Positions 1 through 9,600 of a stretch of 64,000 nucleotides of DNA are shown piece by piece. The position numbers were made by a program, and so were the translations under genes. Within the stretch, counting starts at the first letter, position 1. Every line of letters starts with the position of its first letter. The notes under the pieces were generated by a model. That model saw only the letters and a program-made list of their open reading frames with translations. It was not told where the DNA came from and made no database searches. The stretch is from [Mycobacterium] manitobense (lineage in GTDB: Bacteria; Actinomycetota; Actinomycetes; Mycobacteriales; Mycobacteriaceae), in the NCBI RefSeq assembly GCF_025821665.1, contig NZ_JACKSJ010000024.1, positions 112,264 through 176,263 of the forward strand, written 5' to 3'.

Positions 1-743
1 ACGAGGCGTTGTCCACGGTATTCCGCACACCGGTGGTGATGCGGGCCGCCGGCCGCACCGACACCGGGGTGCACGCCACCGGCCAGGTCGGCCACGTCGA
101 CGTGCCCGCTGCCGCGCTGTCGCACGCCTACCCGCGGCGTAGCCCACCGGGGGAGACCGAGTTCGGCCCGCTGGTGCGCCGGCTGGGCCGGTTCCTGCCC
201 GACGACGTCCGGGTGCTCGGGATCGCCCGCGCCGCAGCTGGATTCGATGCCCGGTTCTCGGCGCTGCGCAGGCACTACACCTACCGGCTGTCGACGGCCC
301 GGTACGGCGTGATGCCGCAGCTGTCGCGGTTCGTGACGGCCTGGCCGCGTGCGCTCGACGTCGACGCGATGGCGGTCGCCTCCCGGCCGTTGATCGGCCT
401 GCACGACTTCGCCGCCTTCTGCCGGCACCGCGAGGGCGCCACCACGATCCGCGATCTGCAGCGGCTGGACTGGTCGCGCGACGGTGACCTGATCACCGCG
501 CACGTCACCGCCGACGCCTTCTGCTGGTCGATGGTGCGCTCGCTGGTCGGCGCGCTACTCGCCGTGGGCGAGGGCCGGCGCGACCCCGGCTGGTGCGCGG
601 GCCTGCTCACGGCGTCCCGGCGGTCGAGCGACTTCGCCGCCGCGCCGCCGCACGGCCTCACGCTGGTCGGTGTGGACTATCCGCCCGACGATCAGCTGGC
701 GGCCCGCACCACGGTCACCCGCGAGCTGCGCGTGATCGACTGA
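1..743 (+). CDS. truA: tRNA pseudouridine synthase A, 5'-truncated by window edge
   Basis: TruA converts uridines 38-40 in the anticodon arm of tRNAs to pseudouridine in the cytoplasm. The open frame is entered at base 3 without a start codon, so the N-terminus lies outside the window. The visible N-terminal part has the family signature GRTDTGVHA with the catalytic Asp (RTDTG), followed by the conserved segments RHYTYRL and [11 protein letters not shown] near the end. The gene ends two bases before a convergent cutinase-like gene. In mycobacteria truA follows rplQ, which fits the rest of the synteny here. The family assignment is certain; only the missing 5' end is unknown. Confidence 0.95.
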   Translation, partial: EALSTVFRTPVVMRAAGRTDTGVHATGQVGHVDVPAAALSHAYPRRSPPGETEFGPLVRRLGRFLPDDVRVLGIARAAAGFDARFSALRRHYTYRLSTARYGVMPQLSRFVTAWPRALDVDAMAVASRPLIGLHDFAAFCRHREGATTIRDLQRLDWSRDGDLITAHVTADAFCWSMVRSLVGALLAVGEGRRDPGWCAGLLTASRRSSDFAAAPPHGLTLVGVDYPPDDQLAARTTVTRELRVID

Positions 744-745
744 AG

Positions 746-1435
746 TCAGATGCGGCCTGCGACGAAGTCGGCGGCCTGGTTGACCATGCCGGCGTTGATG
801 TAGGCCCTGGCCGCGTGGTCACCCCAGTTCTTCTCCCAGGTGTTCGGGTCGGCCGGGTTGCAGATGGGGTCGGCGCCGTGGCACAACTCGATGGTGCGCT
901 CACGGTAGAGCGGGCTGAGCGCGCCGATCGGGCCGGCCCACGCGCTGCCGTTGCCGAACAGCGCGACGGCCGCGATCTTCTGGTCCATGCCCGGGGGCAG
1001 TGGCTTCTTGAACCCGAAAGCGGCGATCGGTGCAGCCAGCACGATATCGGTGACCGCGGCCCCCAACGAATAGCCGCCGAGCACCAGCCGGGTGTCGGGG
1101 CATCGGCCCGCCATGTCCTGGATGCGGGAGCTCATGTCGTTGGCGCCGATGTCGACCTGGGTGTCGGCGGGGTAGTTCACCGCGTAGAGGTCGATGTCCC
1201 GGTCGGACTTGTTGCGCAGTGCACTGATGAAGTTGTTGCCGATGAGGCCTGCGCCAGGGGACTCGACCCGGCCGCGGGCGAAAATCACCTCGACCTGCGG
1301 GCAGGCCTGCGCCGACGCCGTGGCGGCGACGCCGTCGACGGGGACGGCGGCAGGCGCGACCAGCAGACCGGCGGCGACGAGGACAGCGGAGGCGGCCAGG
1401 CCGCACCGGCGGGCCCAGGTGTTCACAGCATTCAC
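746..1435 (-). CDS. Secreted cutinase-like protein (first of three)
   Basis: Predicted 229-residue secreted serine esterase of the mycobacterial cutinase-like protein (Culp) family, acting outside the membrane on lipid or ester substrates. A GTG start is chosen because it gives a short charged N-terminus, then a hydrophobic stretch (about residues 12-33) and a likely cleavage site before the mature Cys45. Nucleophile Ser123 lies in GGYSLGA, Cys45 and Cys112 can form the conserved disulfide, and Asp and His follow in the C-terminal DPIC and GDHAARAY region. It lies first from truA in a tandem of three homologous genes on the minus strand. The two paralogues next to it suggest local duplication. 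The substrate cannot be read from sequence. Confidence 0.9.
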   Translation of the reverse strand: MNAVNTWARRCGLAASAVLVAAGLLVAPAAVPVDGVAATASAQACPQVEVIFARGRVESPGAGLIGNNFISALRNKSDRDIDLYAVNYPADTQVDIGANDMSSRIQDMAGRCPDTRLVLGGYSLGAAVTDIVLAAPIAAFGFKKPLPPGMDQKIAAVALFGNGSAWAGPIGALSPLYRERTIELCHGADPICNPADPNTWEKNWGDHAARAYINAGMVNQAADFVAGRI

Positions 1436-1475
1436 CCAGCCGATAGTAGCCAAAGAAATTGACGGCGCGGCCGGG

Positions 1476-2138
1476 CTAGAGAAGTCCGGCAGCGAAGCGC
1501 GCCGCCTGGTCGGCCGCCGCACCCGCGTAGTCGCGGTGCGCGGCAACGCTCTCGCCGTCGGTGCAGACGGGGTCGCCGGGGTTGCACAGGTCGATCGCCC
1601 GGGCGCCGTAGACCGGGCTGCGGGTGAGCGGAAGACCCAGTTTCGCCGTCGGGTTGCCGAAGACCGCAACGGCCGCAACGTGATCCGGCACGTTGGCCGG
1701 TAGCGGAGAATTGAAGCCGATGGCGGGCACCGGAACTGCGGCGATGACGTCGATGACGGCGGCGCCCTCGGAGTAACCGCCGAGCACCAGACGGGTGTTC
1801 GGGCAGTTGGCGACCATGTACTGGATGTGGCCGCTGGCGTCGTTCGCGCCCGCGGCCGCTGCGAGGAAGTCATAGCTTGCCGGATAGTTCACCGCATATG
1901 CGCCGACGGACCGGTCGCCGACCCGGCCGCGCAGCGACTCGACGAACGCGTTGCCGACCCGGCCCAGGCCGGCCGCCTCGTCGGTGCCGCGGGCGAACAC
2001 CACCTCGACGTCGGGACAGTCCTGGGCCGTTGCGGTGGCCGGTCCGCCCACCAGGATGGCGGCCATGGCCGAGAGGACGGCGGCGGTGACGATGATCGCC
2101 CGGCGCAGCACCCGGCGTGAAACAAGATCAGAGCTCAC
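1476..2138 (-). CDS. Secreted cutinase-like protein (second of three)
   Basis: A 220-residue Culp-family serine esterase. The GTG start gives a twin-basic N-terminus (RRVLRR), a hydrophobic signal segment at residues 14-38 and cleavage near ATATAQ. Nucleophile Ser123 is in GGYSEGA, Cys41 and Cys112 match the family disulfide, and the catalytic Asp/His are in the DPVCTDGESVAAH region. It is separated from its downstream paralogue by about 40 bases and from the upstream one by 24, so the three are probably cotranscribed. M. tuberculosis carries two cutinase genes at the equivalent position (Rv3451 and Rv3452), so the third copy is an extra. Secretion and esterase activity are inferred from the family. 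Confidence 0.9.
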   Translation of the reverse strand: MSSDLVSRRVLRRAIIVTAAVLSAMAAILVGGPATATAQDCPDVEVVFARGTDEAAGLGRVGNAFVESLRGRVGDRSVGAYAVNYPASYDFLAAAAGANDASGHIQYMVANCPNTRLVLGGYSEGAAVIDVIAAVPVPAIGFNSPLPANVPDHVAAVAVFGNPTAKLGLPLTRSPVYGARAIDLCNPGDPVCTDGESVAAHRDYAGAAADQAARFAAGLL

Positions 2139-2162
2139 GCCGAAGTGTAACGCGCGAAGTTG

Positions 2163-2831
2163 CTAAATCAGTCCCGCGGCGAACGTGGCGGCCTGGGTGA
2201 CGAAGGGCGAGGCCTCGTATCGGGTGTGCGCGAACGGGTTGCGGCCGTCCGAGCAGATCGGGTCGCCGTCGCTGCACGCGTCGATGCTCTTGCCGGCGAA
2301 GGTGCCCCGCGCCGACAGCGGGCTGCCGAACTTGGCCGACGGGTTACCGAACACCGCGACCGCGGCGACCTTGCTGTTGTAGCCGCCCGGCAGCGGCGGC
2401 GCCGAGGCGATGGCACCGATCCGGTCGCCCAGTGGCGGCACGCCGGCCAGCATGTCCATCACCGCCGCCCCCTGTGAGTAGCCCCCCAGCACGAACCGGG
2501 TCGAGGGGCACTGTCCCGACACCGAGGCGATCCGCGCGGTGACGTCGTTGGCGCCGTCGGCCGTGGTGAGGAAGTCGTAGGTGGCGGGATAGCTCACGCC
2601 GTAGGTGCTCAGCGTGCGACCGCCGAGCAGTGGCCGCATCTGGTCGGCGAGCGCCTGGCCCACCCGGCCGATGCCGCCCGGTTCGCTGGTGCCGCGGGCG
2701 AATATCAACTCGACGTCGGAGCAACCCTGGGCGGCGGCCACGGGGGCCGGCCCGGCCACGGTGAGGGCGGCCGCCGACAGCGCGGCGGCCACGACGGCGG
2801 CGAATCGGGAAGCGGAGCTAAGCAACGTCAC
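2163..2831 (-). CDS. Secreted cutinase-like protein (third of three)
   Basis: A 222-residue Culp-family esterase. The long open frame reads much further upstream, but those residues are Arg/Pro-rich out-of-frame sequence of the neighbouring permease. The GTG at 2831 is the first start that gives a signal peptide (hydrophobic residues 10-34, cleavage near VAAAQ). Nucleophile Ser119 sits in GGYSQGA, with paired cysteines at 37 and 108 and a DPICSDGRNPFAH catalytic Asp/His segment. It is closer in sequence to the second copy than to the first (shared NPSAKFG-type and YPATYDF-type segments). It is the promoter-proximal member of the tandem. Confidence 0.9.
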   Translation of the reverse strand: MTLLSSASRFAAVVAAALSAAALTVAGPAPVAAAQGCSDVELIFARGTSEPGGIGRVGQALADQMRPLLGGRTLSTYGVSYPATYDFLTTADGANDVTARIASVSGQCPSTRFVLGGYSQGAAVMDMLAGVPPLGDRIGAIASAPPLPGGYNSKVAAVAVFGNPSAKFGSPLSARGTFAGKSIDACSDGDPICSDGRNPFAHTRYEASPFVTQAATFAAGLI

Positions 2832-2854
2832 CGGGTCATACTCACACAGGTGGG

Positions 2855-3901
2855 TCAGTTGCGGCCAACGGACTGCGTGTGAGGAAGCTCGCCGACGGTG
2901 TCGGGCCAGTCCGCGGCGTGCGCCGCGGCGGTGTCGCTGCGGTCGCCGAGCCGTGCGACGGCCAGGCCGAGCAGCACCACCGCACCGCCGAGGGCCTGGG
3001 TTGCGCTGATGGCCTCGCCGAGCAGCAGCCAGGCCGCGAGCACGGCGAACATCACCTCGGACAGCCCGACCAGCGAGGCGAACCGCGGGCGCAGCCGGGC
3101 GATGCCGACGATGCCGAGCGAATAGGCCACGGCGGTGGGGACGAGGCCGAGGGCGATCACGGGCACCACCCAGGACGTGGTCCATCCCGCGATGACGGCG
3201 TCTCGGGCGGTGAACGTCATCGGCATCACGCCGGTCAGGCCGAGCAGGGCGGTGGTGGCGGCGCCCACCGCCAGCCCACCAGCGGCCAGGGTGATCGGAT
3301 GCAGCCCGGCAGAGCCGTCGGGGCGTTGCCCGCCGACCTTGTCCGACATCAGGAAGTAGCAAGCCGCGCAGACCGCCGCGGCCAGACCCCAGCCGACGCC
3401 GACGAGGTTGATGTGCGCTGCGGCCAGTCCGCCGGCGCCGACCACCCCGAGCACCAGCATGATTCCGACGACCGCGGTCGCCGCGCCGGCGAGGGTGAGC
3501 GAACTGGGCCGCCGCCTGGTGCTGATCCAGAGCCAGGCCACCACCAGGACCGGTGCGGTGTACTCGAGCAGCAGTGCCACGCCGACCGACAGGTGGTTGA
3601 CGGCGTTGTAGTAGAACAGCTGCGCGCCGGCGATCGGCACGAGTCCGTAGGCGACGACGGTGCGGCGGTGGGTCAGCGCCTCGCGGATCCAGCCCGGTCG
3701 CACGGCGGTGGCGAACAGTGCCATCAGCAGGGCGCCGCCGGCGAGCCGGGCGGTGACCGCCGCGGTGGGGCTCCAGCCCGCTGCCATCAGCGATTTGCCG
3801 AGGGGGCCCGACATGCCGAACGCGAGAGCGGACCCGACGGCGAACATCAGGCCCATCCGGAACTCGTGGACGGCCGGTGCCGGGCGCAGCGTGGACGCCA
3901 T
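2855..3901 (-). CDS. EamA/DMT-family transporter
   Basis: A 348-residue inner-membrane protein of the drug/metabolite transporter superfamily, built from two tandem EamA domains with about ten hydrophobic segments. Family members export metabolites or amino acids; the substrate here is unknown. The start ATG at 3901 is preceded by a good GGGGAGG ribosome site; the frame stays open upstream but without a better site. It is divergent, across 67 bases, from a CGNR zinc-finger regulator, which suggests that this regulator controls it. The C-terminus after the last segment is hydrophilic and Asp/His-rich. Confidence 0.85.
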   Translation of the reverse strand: MASTLRPAPAVHEFRMGLMFAVGSALAFGMSGPLGKSLMAAGWSPTAAVTARLAGGALLMALFATAVRPGWIREALTHRRTVVAYGLVPIAGAQLFYYNAVNHLSVGVALLLEYTAPVLVVAWLWISTRRRPSSLTLAGAATAVVGIMLVLGVVGAGGLAAAHINLVGVGWGLAAAVCAACYFLMSDKVGGQRPDGSAGLHPITLAAGGLAVGAATTALLGLTGVMPMTFTARDAVIAGWTTSWVVPVIALGLVPTAVAYSLGIVGIARLRPRFASLVGLSEVMFAVLAAWLLLGEAISATQALGGAVVLLGLAVARLGDRSDTAAAHAADWPDTVGELPHTQSVGRN

Positions 3902-3968
3902 GTGGCGACCTCCCCTCATGTAAGGAGTAAAATGAGCTTTGGTCATGACGCTAACTGCGGAGGGAGTC
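3902..3968. promoter_or_regulatory. Divergent promoter/operator region of permease and CGNR regulator
   Basis: This 67-base spacer holds both 5' regions. Read on the minus strand it has a -35-like TTAGCG, a 17-base spacer and a -10-like TTTACT before the permease. CTCAT and ATGAG arms flank the permease ribosome site and form an inverted repeat. The CGNR gene has GGAGGG four bases before its ATG. The promoter calls are inference from spacing; no experimental site is known. Confidence 0.4.
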
Positions 3969-4532
3969 ATGAGTCAAATGATTTTCACTCATGACACCGA
4001 GCTCACCCTGCGCGCGGCGTGTGTGCTGATCAACACCGACCGGGTGGACGGCGAACAACTCGCCGACATGGCCGCACTCGACGAGTACCTCGACGGCTTC
4101 GGCTGGACCGGCAGGCGCGACCGCGACGCCGCCGAGCTGGCCGACGTGCACCGGCTCCGACAGCGGCTGGGCGCGATCTGGGCGGTGGCCGACGACGAGG
4201 AACGCACGGTCGGTCACGTCAACGCGCTCCTCAGTGACACCCGAGCGGCGCCGTGGCTCACCCGCCACCCCGAGATGCCGGAATGGCACCTGCACCTGGC
4301 ATCGGTGCACGACCCGCTGTGGCAGCGGATGGGCGCGGAGATGGCGATGGCACTCGCGGACCTGATCCGCGGGGGCGAGTTGCGACGGCTCAAGGTGTGC
4401 GCGGCGCCCGACTGCGAAGCGGTGCTGGTGGATCTCTCCCGCAACCGGTCCCGGATGTTCTGCGACACCGGCAACTGCGGCAACCGCCAGCACGTGGCCG
4501 CGTATCGCGAACGGCGCGCCAAGGACTCGTGA
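3969..4532 (+). CDS. CGNR zinc-finger transcriptional regulator
   Basis: A 187-residue protein with the two-part organisation of the CGNR family: an N-terminal ABATE (stress-induced regulator) domain of about 130 residues and a C-terminal zinc finger. The finger is visible as C-A-A-P-D-C, then MFCDTGNCGNRQHVAAYRER with the diagnostic CGNR. The ATG at 3969 is chosen for its GGAGGG site; an upstream TTG in frame and a second ATG three codons later are alternatives. It probably binds the shared promoter region and controls the divergent EamA permease. A second CGNR gene occurs at 39685 beside a hydrolase. DNA binding is known for the family; the ligand is unknown. Confidence 0.85.
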   Translation: MSQMIFTHDTELTLRAACVLINTDRVDGEQLADMAALDEYLDGFGWTGRRDRDAAELADVHRLRQRLGAIWAVADDEERTVGHVNALLSDTRAAPWLTRHPEMPEWHLHLASVHDPLWQRMGAEMAMALADLIRGGELRRLKVCAAPDCEAVLVDLSRNRSRMFCDTGNCGNRQHVAAYRERRAKDS

Positions 4533-4563
4533 CGCCGGCTTTGATGCGCCCGGCGGCCGGAAG

Positions 4564-6642
4564 TCAGGGCATGTAGAAGCCGCGGATGCGGTGGTAGCGG
4601 CCGCGGCCCAGAAGCGCGTTGGCGGCCTGCAGCCCCGACACCACCGCCGCCTCGATGCAGCCCGCGTTGATACCCGTGTCGGTCCAGTCACCGGCGAGCA
4701 CCAGGTTGTCGTAGCCGCTCTCGTCCGGACGCAGCCGGTACCGGTCGCTGCCCGGCACCGACTGCACATAGCGGTCGGACGGATCCACGTTGACGCTGAG
4801 GTGTTGTGTCTCGATGGCCGCCTTGCCTACACGAGCATCGTTGCCACACAACAGTTCCCATTGGAAATCGCCAGCGCGATAGGCGTTCGGGAAGAACAGC
4901 GCGAGGTTTGCCTCCACGTGGTGGGTGGCGTCGGCGAGCACCGCTTCACGCCAGCGGGACAGGTAGTCGTCGTGGGGCTCCGCGGTCGGCCACCGAGCCT
5001 TCAGGCTGCCGCAGAAGTAGGCCACCGTCTGCGGCGCGTCGCCGTCTGGCCAGTGCTCGGCCCACAATGTCTGGGGCATCGAGGCCCACGTCTCGAAAGG
5101 CCTCAGGTATGCGCTGATCGTGGCGCCGGGCGCGTGCCAGCCAAGTGCCCTTTCCGCCGGTCGCAGCCACAGTTGCAGCGCCTGGGTGGCGACGGTCTTG
5201 ACGTGGGCGGTCATCTGCGCCCACTCGGGACGGTCGGAGATGAGGGCGGGCGCGACGACGGGCAGCATGCCGATGGAGACGGCCAGAACCACGTGGTCGA
5301 AATGTTCACCCCGACGCAGCACGCGCTGCTCGACGTCCGAGGTCTCGGTGAAGTGCGATTCCAGATCGCCGACCGTGGTGGTCGCGACGACCTGGTCGGT
5401 CAGCGGCGTGGCGGGAAACACCGGTAGACCCTTGACCGTCGTCAACGGTTCGTACACTTCGCGACCGTCCGCGAGATCGAGTTGTCTTGCCAGAGCGATG
5501 GTCTCGATCGTATGGCCGCACGGGTCCGGCTGCAGCGCGACGACCCGGTGGAAGAACTCGAACCGAACTCCCCGCCGCCGCAGTGCCTGGTACAGCGGGG
5601 CGATGACGACGTCACCCATGCCCGCCGTCATCTTCCAGAAGATTGCGCCGCGATAACCGAACAACACCTGGCCGATCAGGAACACCATGGTTCCGGCCGC
5701 GACCGCCGGTCGTTCCGGGTCGCCGTCGGCGTAGCCGAACACGAGGTCGTACAACCCGCGTATCAGGGGTGACTCCAGGATGTCCGGGTGGCCGCCGTGG
5801 CTGAGCACCCATACCCCGAAGTCGACGTCGTTGATGGCGCGAAACCCGCGCGGATCGGTGATCAGGTCGTCGGCGATGATTCCGCCGATGGCGGCGGCCA
5901 GGAGCGAGGCCAGGATCCATCCGCGCCGGTCGGCCGCCCGGCTCTCGTATTCGATCGACTCCCGTGCCGCGCGGAGCACTGCCTCGACCAACAGCGTCGG
6001 ATTGCCGGCTGCACCACCGGAATCGCCGAATGCGAGTACTCCGGCCAACAGGGCCCGCCTGAGTGCGTCAAGGCCGGCCGACGACTTCGCGCGCGGCGGC
6101 TGGGCCGACGCGGTGAACGACAGCCCGGCCGCCGGGGTGTCATCGCCGGTGAGCGAGGCGGTGAAAGCGGCCAACAAACGCAGCGCGCGTTCGACGAAGG
6201 TCACCGCTGTCAGTGCTCGGCCCTCTTCGTCGTCCGGTGCCCCCGGCAGGTCGTCGTCGTGAGGGTGGGTGCCCAGCCAAGTCGTCCATTCACCGCCGAA
6301 GCGCTCGGTGAGACCGGGATTGTCGGCGGGAACGAGTGCCTCGCGCCACGACGCGATCGGCGATTCCGGATCAGTGGTGGCCCTGTCCAATTCGGCATAA
6401 CACTCGCGCAGCATCCGGAAGGCGTTCTCGTAGGAGCCGAGCCAGATGTGCAGGCCGTGTTCCTCGATGCGGCCGCTGTTCCCGCGGCTGGACGCCGCCT
6501 TGCCGCCGAGTCGCCAGCCGCGCTGGTACACGGTGATCGAGTCGAACCGGTCCCGCCAACCAGGCTCGCTGAGCCGCCATGCCGCGCTGAGACCGGCCAT
6601 GCCGCCGCCGAGGATCGCGACCGCTCCGCCGCCGGCACTCAC
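4564..6642 (-). CDS. FAD-dependent carotenoid-desaturase-like oxidoreductase
   Basis: A 692-residue flavoprotein of the phytoene-desaturase / amine-oxidase type. An N-terminal dinucleotide-binding fold is visible as AILGGGMAGLSAAW (residues 7-20), followed by RGWRLGGKAAS and a C-terminal FAD-closing motif LAGDWTDTGINAGCIEAAV. The central region (about residues 100-450) is longer than in classical desaturases. The GTG start at 6642 overlaps the stop of the upstream cyclase gene (GTGA), so translation is coupled. It is the last gene of a four-gene minus-strand operon opposite a polyprenyl diphosphate synthase, which makes an isoprenoid substrate plausible. The exact reaction (desaturation, dehydroxylation or other) cannot be decided. 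Confidence 0.8.
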   Translation of the reverse strand: MSAGGGAVAILGGGMAGLSAAWRLSEPGWRDRFDSITVYQRGWRLGGKAASSRGNSGRIEEHGLHIWLGSYENAFRMLRECYAELDRATTDPESPIASWREALVPADNPGLTERFGGEWTTWLGTHPHDDDLPGAPDDEEGRALTAVTFVERALRLLAAFTASLTGDDTPAAGLSFTASAQPPRAKSSAGLDALRRALLAGVLAFGDSGGAAGNPTLLVEAVLRAARESIEYESRAADRRGWILASLLAAAIGGIIADDLITDPRGFRAINDVDFGVWVLSHGGHPDILESPLIRGLYDLVFGYADGDPERPAVAAGTMVFLIGQVLFGYRGAIFWKMTAGMGDVVIAPLYQALRRRGVRFEFFHRVVALQPDPCGHTIETIALARQLDLADGREVYEPLTTVKGLPVFPATPLTDQVVATTTVGDLESHFTETSDVEQRVLRRGEHFDHVVLAVSIGMLPVVAPALISDRPEWAQMTAHVKTVATQALQLWLRPAERALGWHAPGATISAYLRPFETWASMPQTLWAEHWPDGDAPQTVAYFCGSLKARWPTAEPHDDYLSRWREAVLADATHHVEANLALFFPNAYRAGDFQWELLCGNDARVGKAAIETQHLSVNVDPSDRYVQSVPGSDRYRLRPDESGYDNLVLAGDWTDTGINAGCIEAAVVSGLQAANALLGRGRYHRIRGFYMP

Positions 6643-9600
6643 CCGAGAAGGGCCCTCGCGCGGACGAGTTCGGGCCAGTCGCTGTGTGCAGGGAACCGGC
6701 TCACCGCTTCGAGGAGCGCCTCCGAGGCGCCCGGCCCGTCGGACTCGTGGTACGACAGCGCCGCACGCAATTCGAAGACCCGGGCATCCTGTCGGCGCGC
6801 GAGCTGCAACGCCGCATGGAGGTCCGCGTGCATCGTCGCGATGTCGTCGTGTGTGTGCGCGCGCAGCCGGAGCAGTTCGGCGTCGTAGAAGTGCATGCCG
6901 GTGGACTCCGCCAGATCGAGCGCCGTGTCCAATCGCTGCTTGGCCTCGTCGTGGGCGACGGCGGCGATCCACAGCCGCGCCAGCACCGCGTCGTAGAACG
7001 TGACCAGGGAGATGGCTCCCAGCGCGCGCCAGGCGTCGACATACATCTGCATCGTGGCGATATGACCGCTGAGGTCGACGGTGCCGGTGGAGTCGTCCGC
7101 AGCGGCGATCGCACTGACGGTGGCGTCCTGGGCGGCGCCCACCATGGCCCACGAATCGAAGCCGTGCTGCTGCCCTAGTTCCGTCAATTGTCCCGCGACC
7201 TGGCGGGCACGGTCGAACTGTCCCGCCTCGATGCGGAAGAGTACTTCGATCTGCCGGGCGTAGGCCAGGCTGAACGCCCCCTTGGGGAAGGGTAATTGGG
7301 CACAACGGTCCTCGACCCTGCGGAGCTCTTCCTCCGCTGCGCGCAGATCACCGTCGAGCGCGTGGGACAGTGCGCGATGGGTGTACAGGCCCGCTGACGC
7401 GTCGTTCGGCATGAACAGCATGGCCTCGAGTTCGCGTTCCGCTTCCGGAGTGAGCATTTTCAGCGCGACATCGAATTTGCCTCGTGCGTGGGCGAATTCG
7501 CCCCGGTACCACGCGAGCATCCCCAACGCGAGGTCGTTGATCGGGAGGAAGGCCTGCCGCGATCCCACGAGGTTGGCCCGGATCGAGGTGACGAGCAGCT
7601 CGGCACGATCGAGGTCGGCGCGCATCGTGTAGTACGGGTACAGCGACATGACCGTCGAGAACACGTCGTCGTCGCGCAGGTCGCTGCTGCACAGCTCGAG
7701 GCAGCGTTCGAAGTCGGTCGCCGCGTTGGCGCTGGACACTCCTTCGGCGGCCTGTGCCAGCAGTGCGCGGCGCAGCCTCAGGTCTATCTCGAGTCGATGG
7801 CGGTCCGCGCCGGGCGGTGCCTGCTCGATCTGCGTCACCGCGTAGGTGAGATGGGTGCGTGCTTCCCCGAGTGCACCACGCGTCCACGCGTTCGCCGCTG
7901 CCCGGCCGTAGGCCGACGCCGCTTCGAGATGCCGTTCGGCCCGTTCGTAGTGGCGGGCGATCAGCGGCCAGTCGGGATTGCCCTCGACAGGCCCGGAGAC
8001 CAGTGCATCGGCGACTCGGCTGTGCAGTGTCCGCCGGATGCTCGGCGGCGAGAGCTCGGCGGCGACTTCTCGAAGCAATTCGTGCCGGAACCGCCAACTC
8101 TCGGCGTCGAGCGGTTCGAGCACCCGGCCGGCCGTCAGCTGCGTGATGACCTCGTCGACGGCGGCGCCGTCGAGGTCGGTGGCAGCCATCAGCAGGCCGC
8201 GGTCCACTCGGCTGCCGATGATCGCCGCGGCCTCGACCACCCGCAGGGCTTCAGTGCTGGTGCGAAGCCGGGCGAACAGCGCTTCGTAGAGGCTGTCCGG
8301 TACCTCGACCGACCGGGTGCCTGCGGCCGTCTGCTGCCTGAGCTTGGCCACCACCTCCTCGATGTAGAGCGGCACCCCGTCACAGCGCCGGTGGACGATG
8401 CGCTGCTCCTCGTCGGTGGCGCCGGGGTGCAGCGCCGTCGTCAGTTCGGCGACCTCGTCGGGGTTGAGCGGCTGCAGCTCGAACACCGTCGTCCGCGACA
8501 GGTCCGACACGGCGACCGGGACGCGGCTGGTCATCACGACCAGGACGTGCCCGCCGAGGTCAGCGCGCAGGAGCGCCTGTACGACCTCGATGGTCGTCTC
8601 GTCGAACCAGTGCAGATCTTCGACGAGCACCACGGACGGCGCGCTGCGCACACAGCTCAGCAGATATGTCTGCACTGCCTCCCCGATGAGGTCGTAGAGT
8701 CTGCGGCCCTCGGCATGCACCGGTTCATATCCGCTGTCGGCGCCGATGCCCAGAACAGGCGCCAACAGTGGGACGACGGCGTCGGCGTCAAGGGAACGGT
8801 GCTCGACCTCACGCCGTAGACGACGCAGGCGCTCATCGGCATCCGAGGTGCGCGTTATCCCGCACTGCCGTTCGAGCAGCCGGCGAATCGGTCGCAGCCC
8901 CACGTCGGTGTGGAAGGGCGAGCCGATGAGCTGGAGCACCGCGCCGTGCGAATTTTCGGCCATGTCGACCGCCGACCATGCGAGCCGGCTCTTGCCGATG
9001 CCCGCGTCACCCGCGAACAGCACCCCCGGATTGTCGAGGCCGTTCGTCAAGGCCTGCGACCAACCCCGCTGGAGATACCGGTGTTCGTCGCTGCGGCCCA
9101 CCAACGGGCCGAGCGGCGTCGCGACGACGTCGCGTTCAGCCAGGACACGGAAGTAGTGCACCGGGACGTCAACACCTTTGACGTTGCGCGGCAGCCGGGC
9201 CTCGAGGTCGAAGCCGTCACGGATCAACGGCTCGATCGCCGACGACACGGCCACCGTGCCGGGTTCCGCGAGGCTGCAGACGCGAGCGGCCAGGTTCGCC
9301 GCGAGGCCGTAGACGTCGTCCTGTGCTGTATCGAGATAAACGATGCCCCGGTGGATTCCGACCCGCACGTTGATGTCGAAGCCGAAGCGCTTGTGCACCC
9401 GACCGCTGAGGGCGGTCACCTCGCGTGTGATGTCCAATCCGGCCTGCACCGACCGTCGCACGTCGTCCTCGTGCGCGCGGGGATGGCCGAAGAATGCCAG
9501 CAGACCGTCACCCTTGGTGTTACCCACATGGCCTTCGTAGGCACGCACGACGCGCAGTACGTCATCGCGGTAGCGGCCGACCACGGTGCGGTAGACCTCC

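Noticed and set aside
1436..1873. Longer start of the first cutinase at 1873
   Set aside because: It would place 146 Pro/Ser/Arg-rich residues before the signal peptide and overlap the next cutinase.
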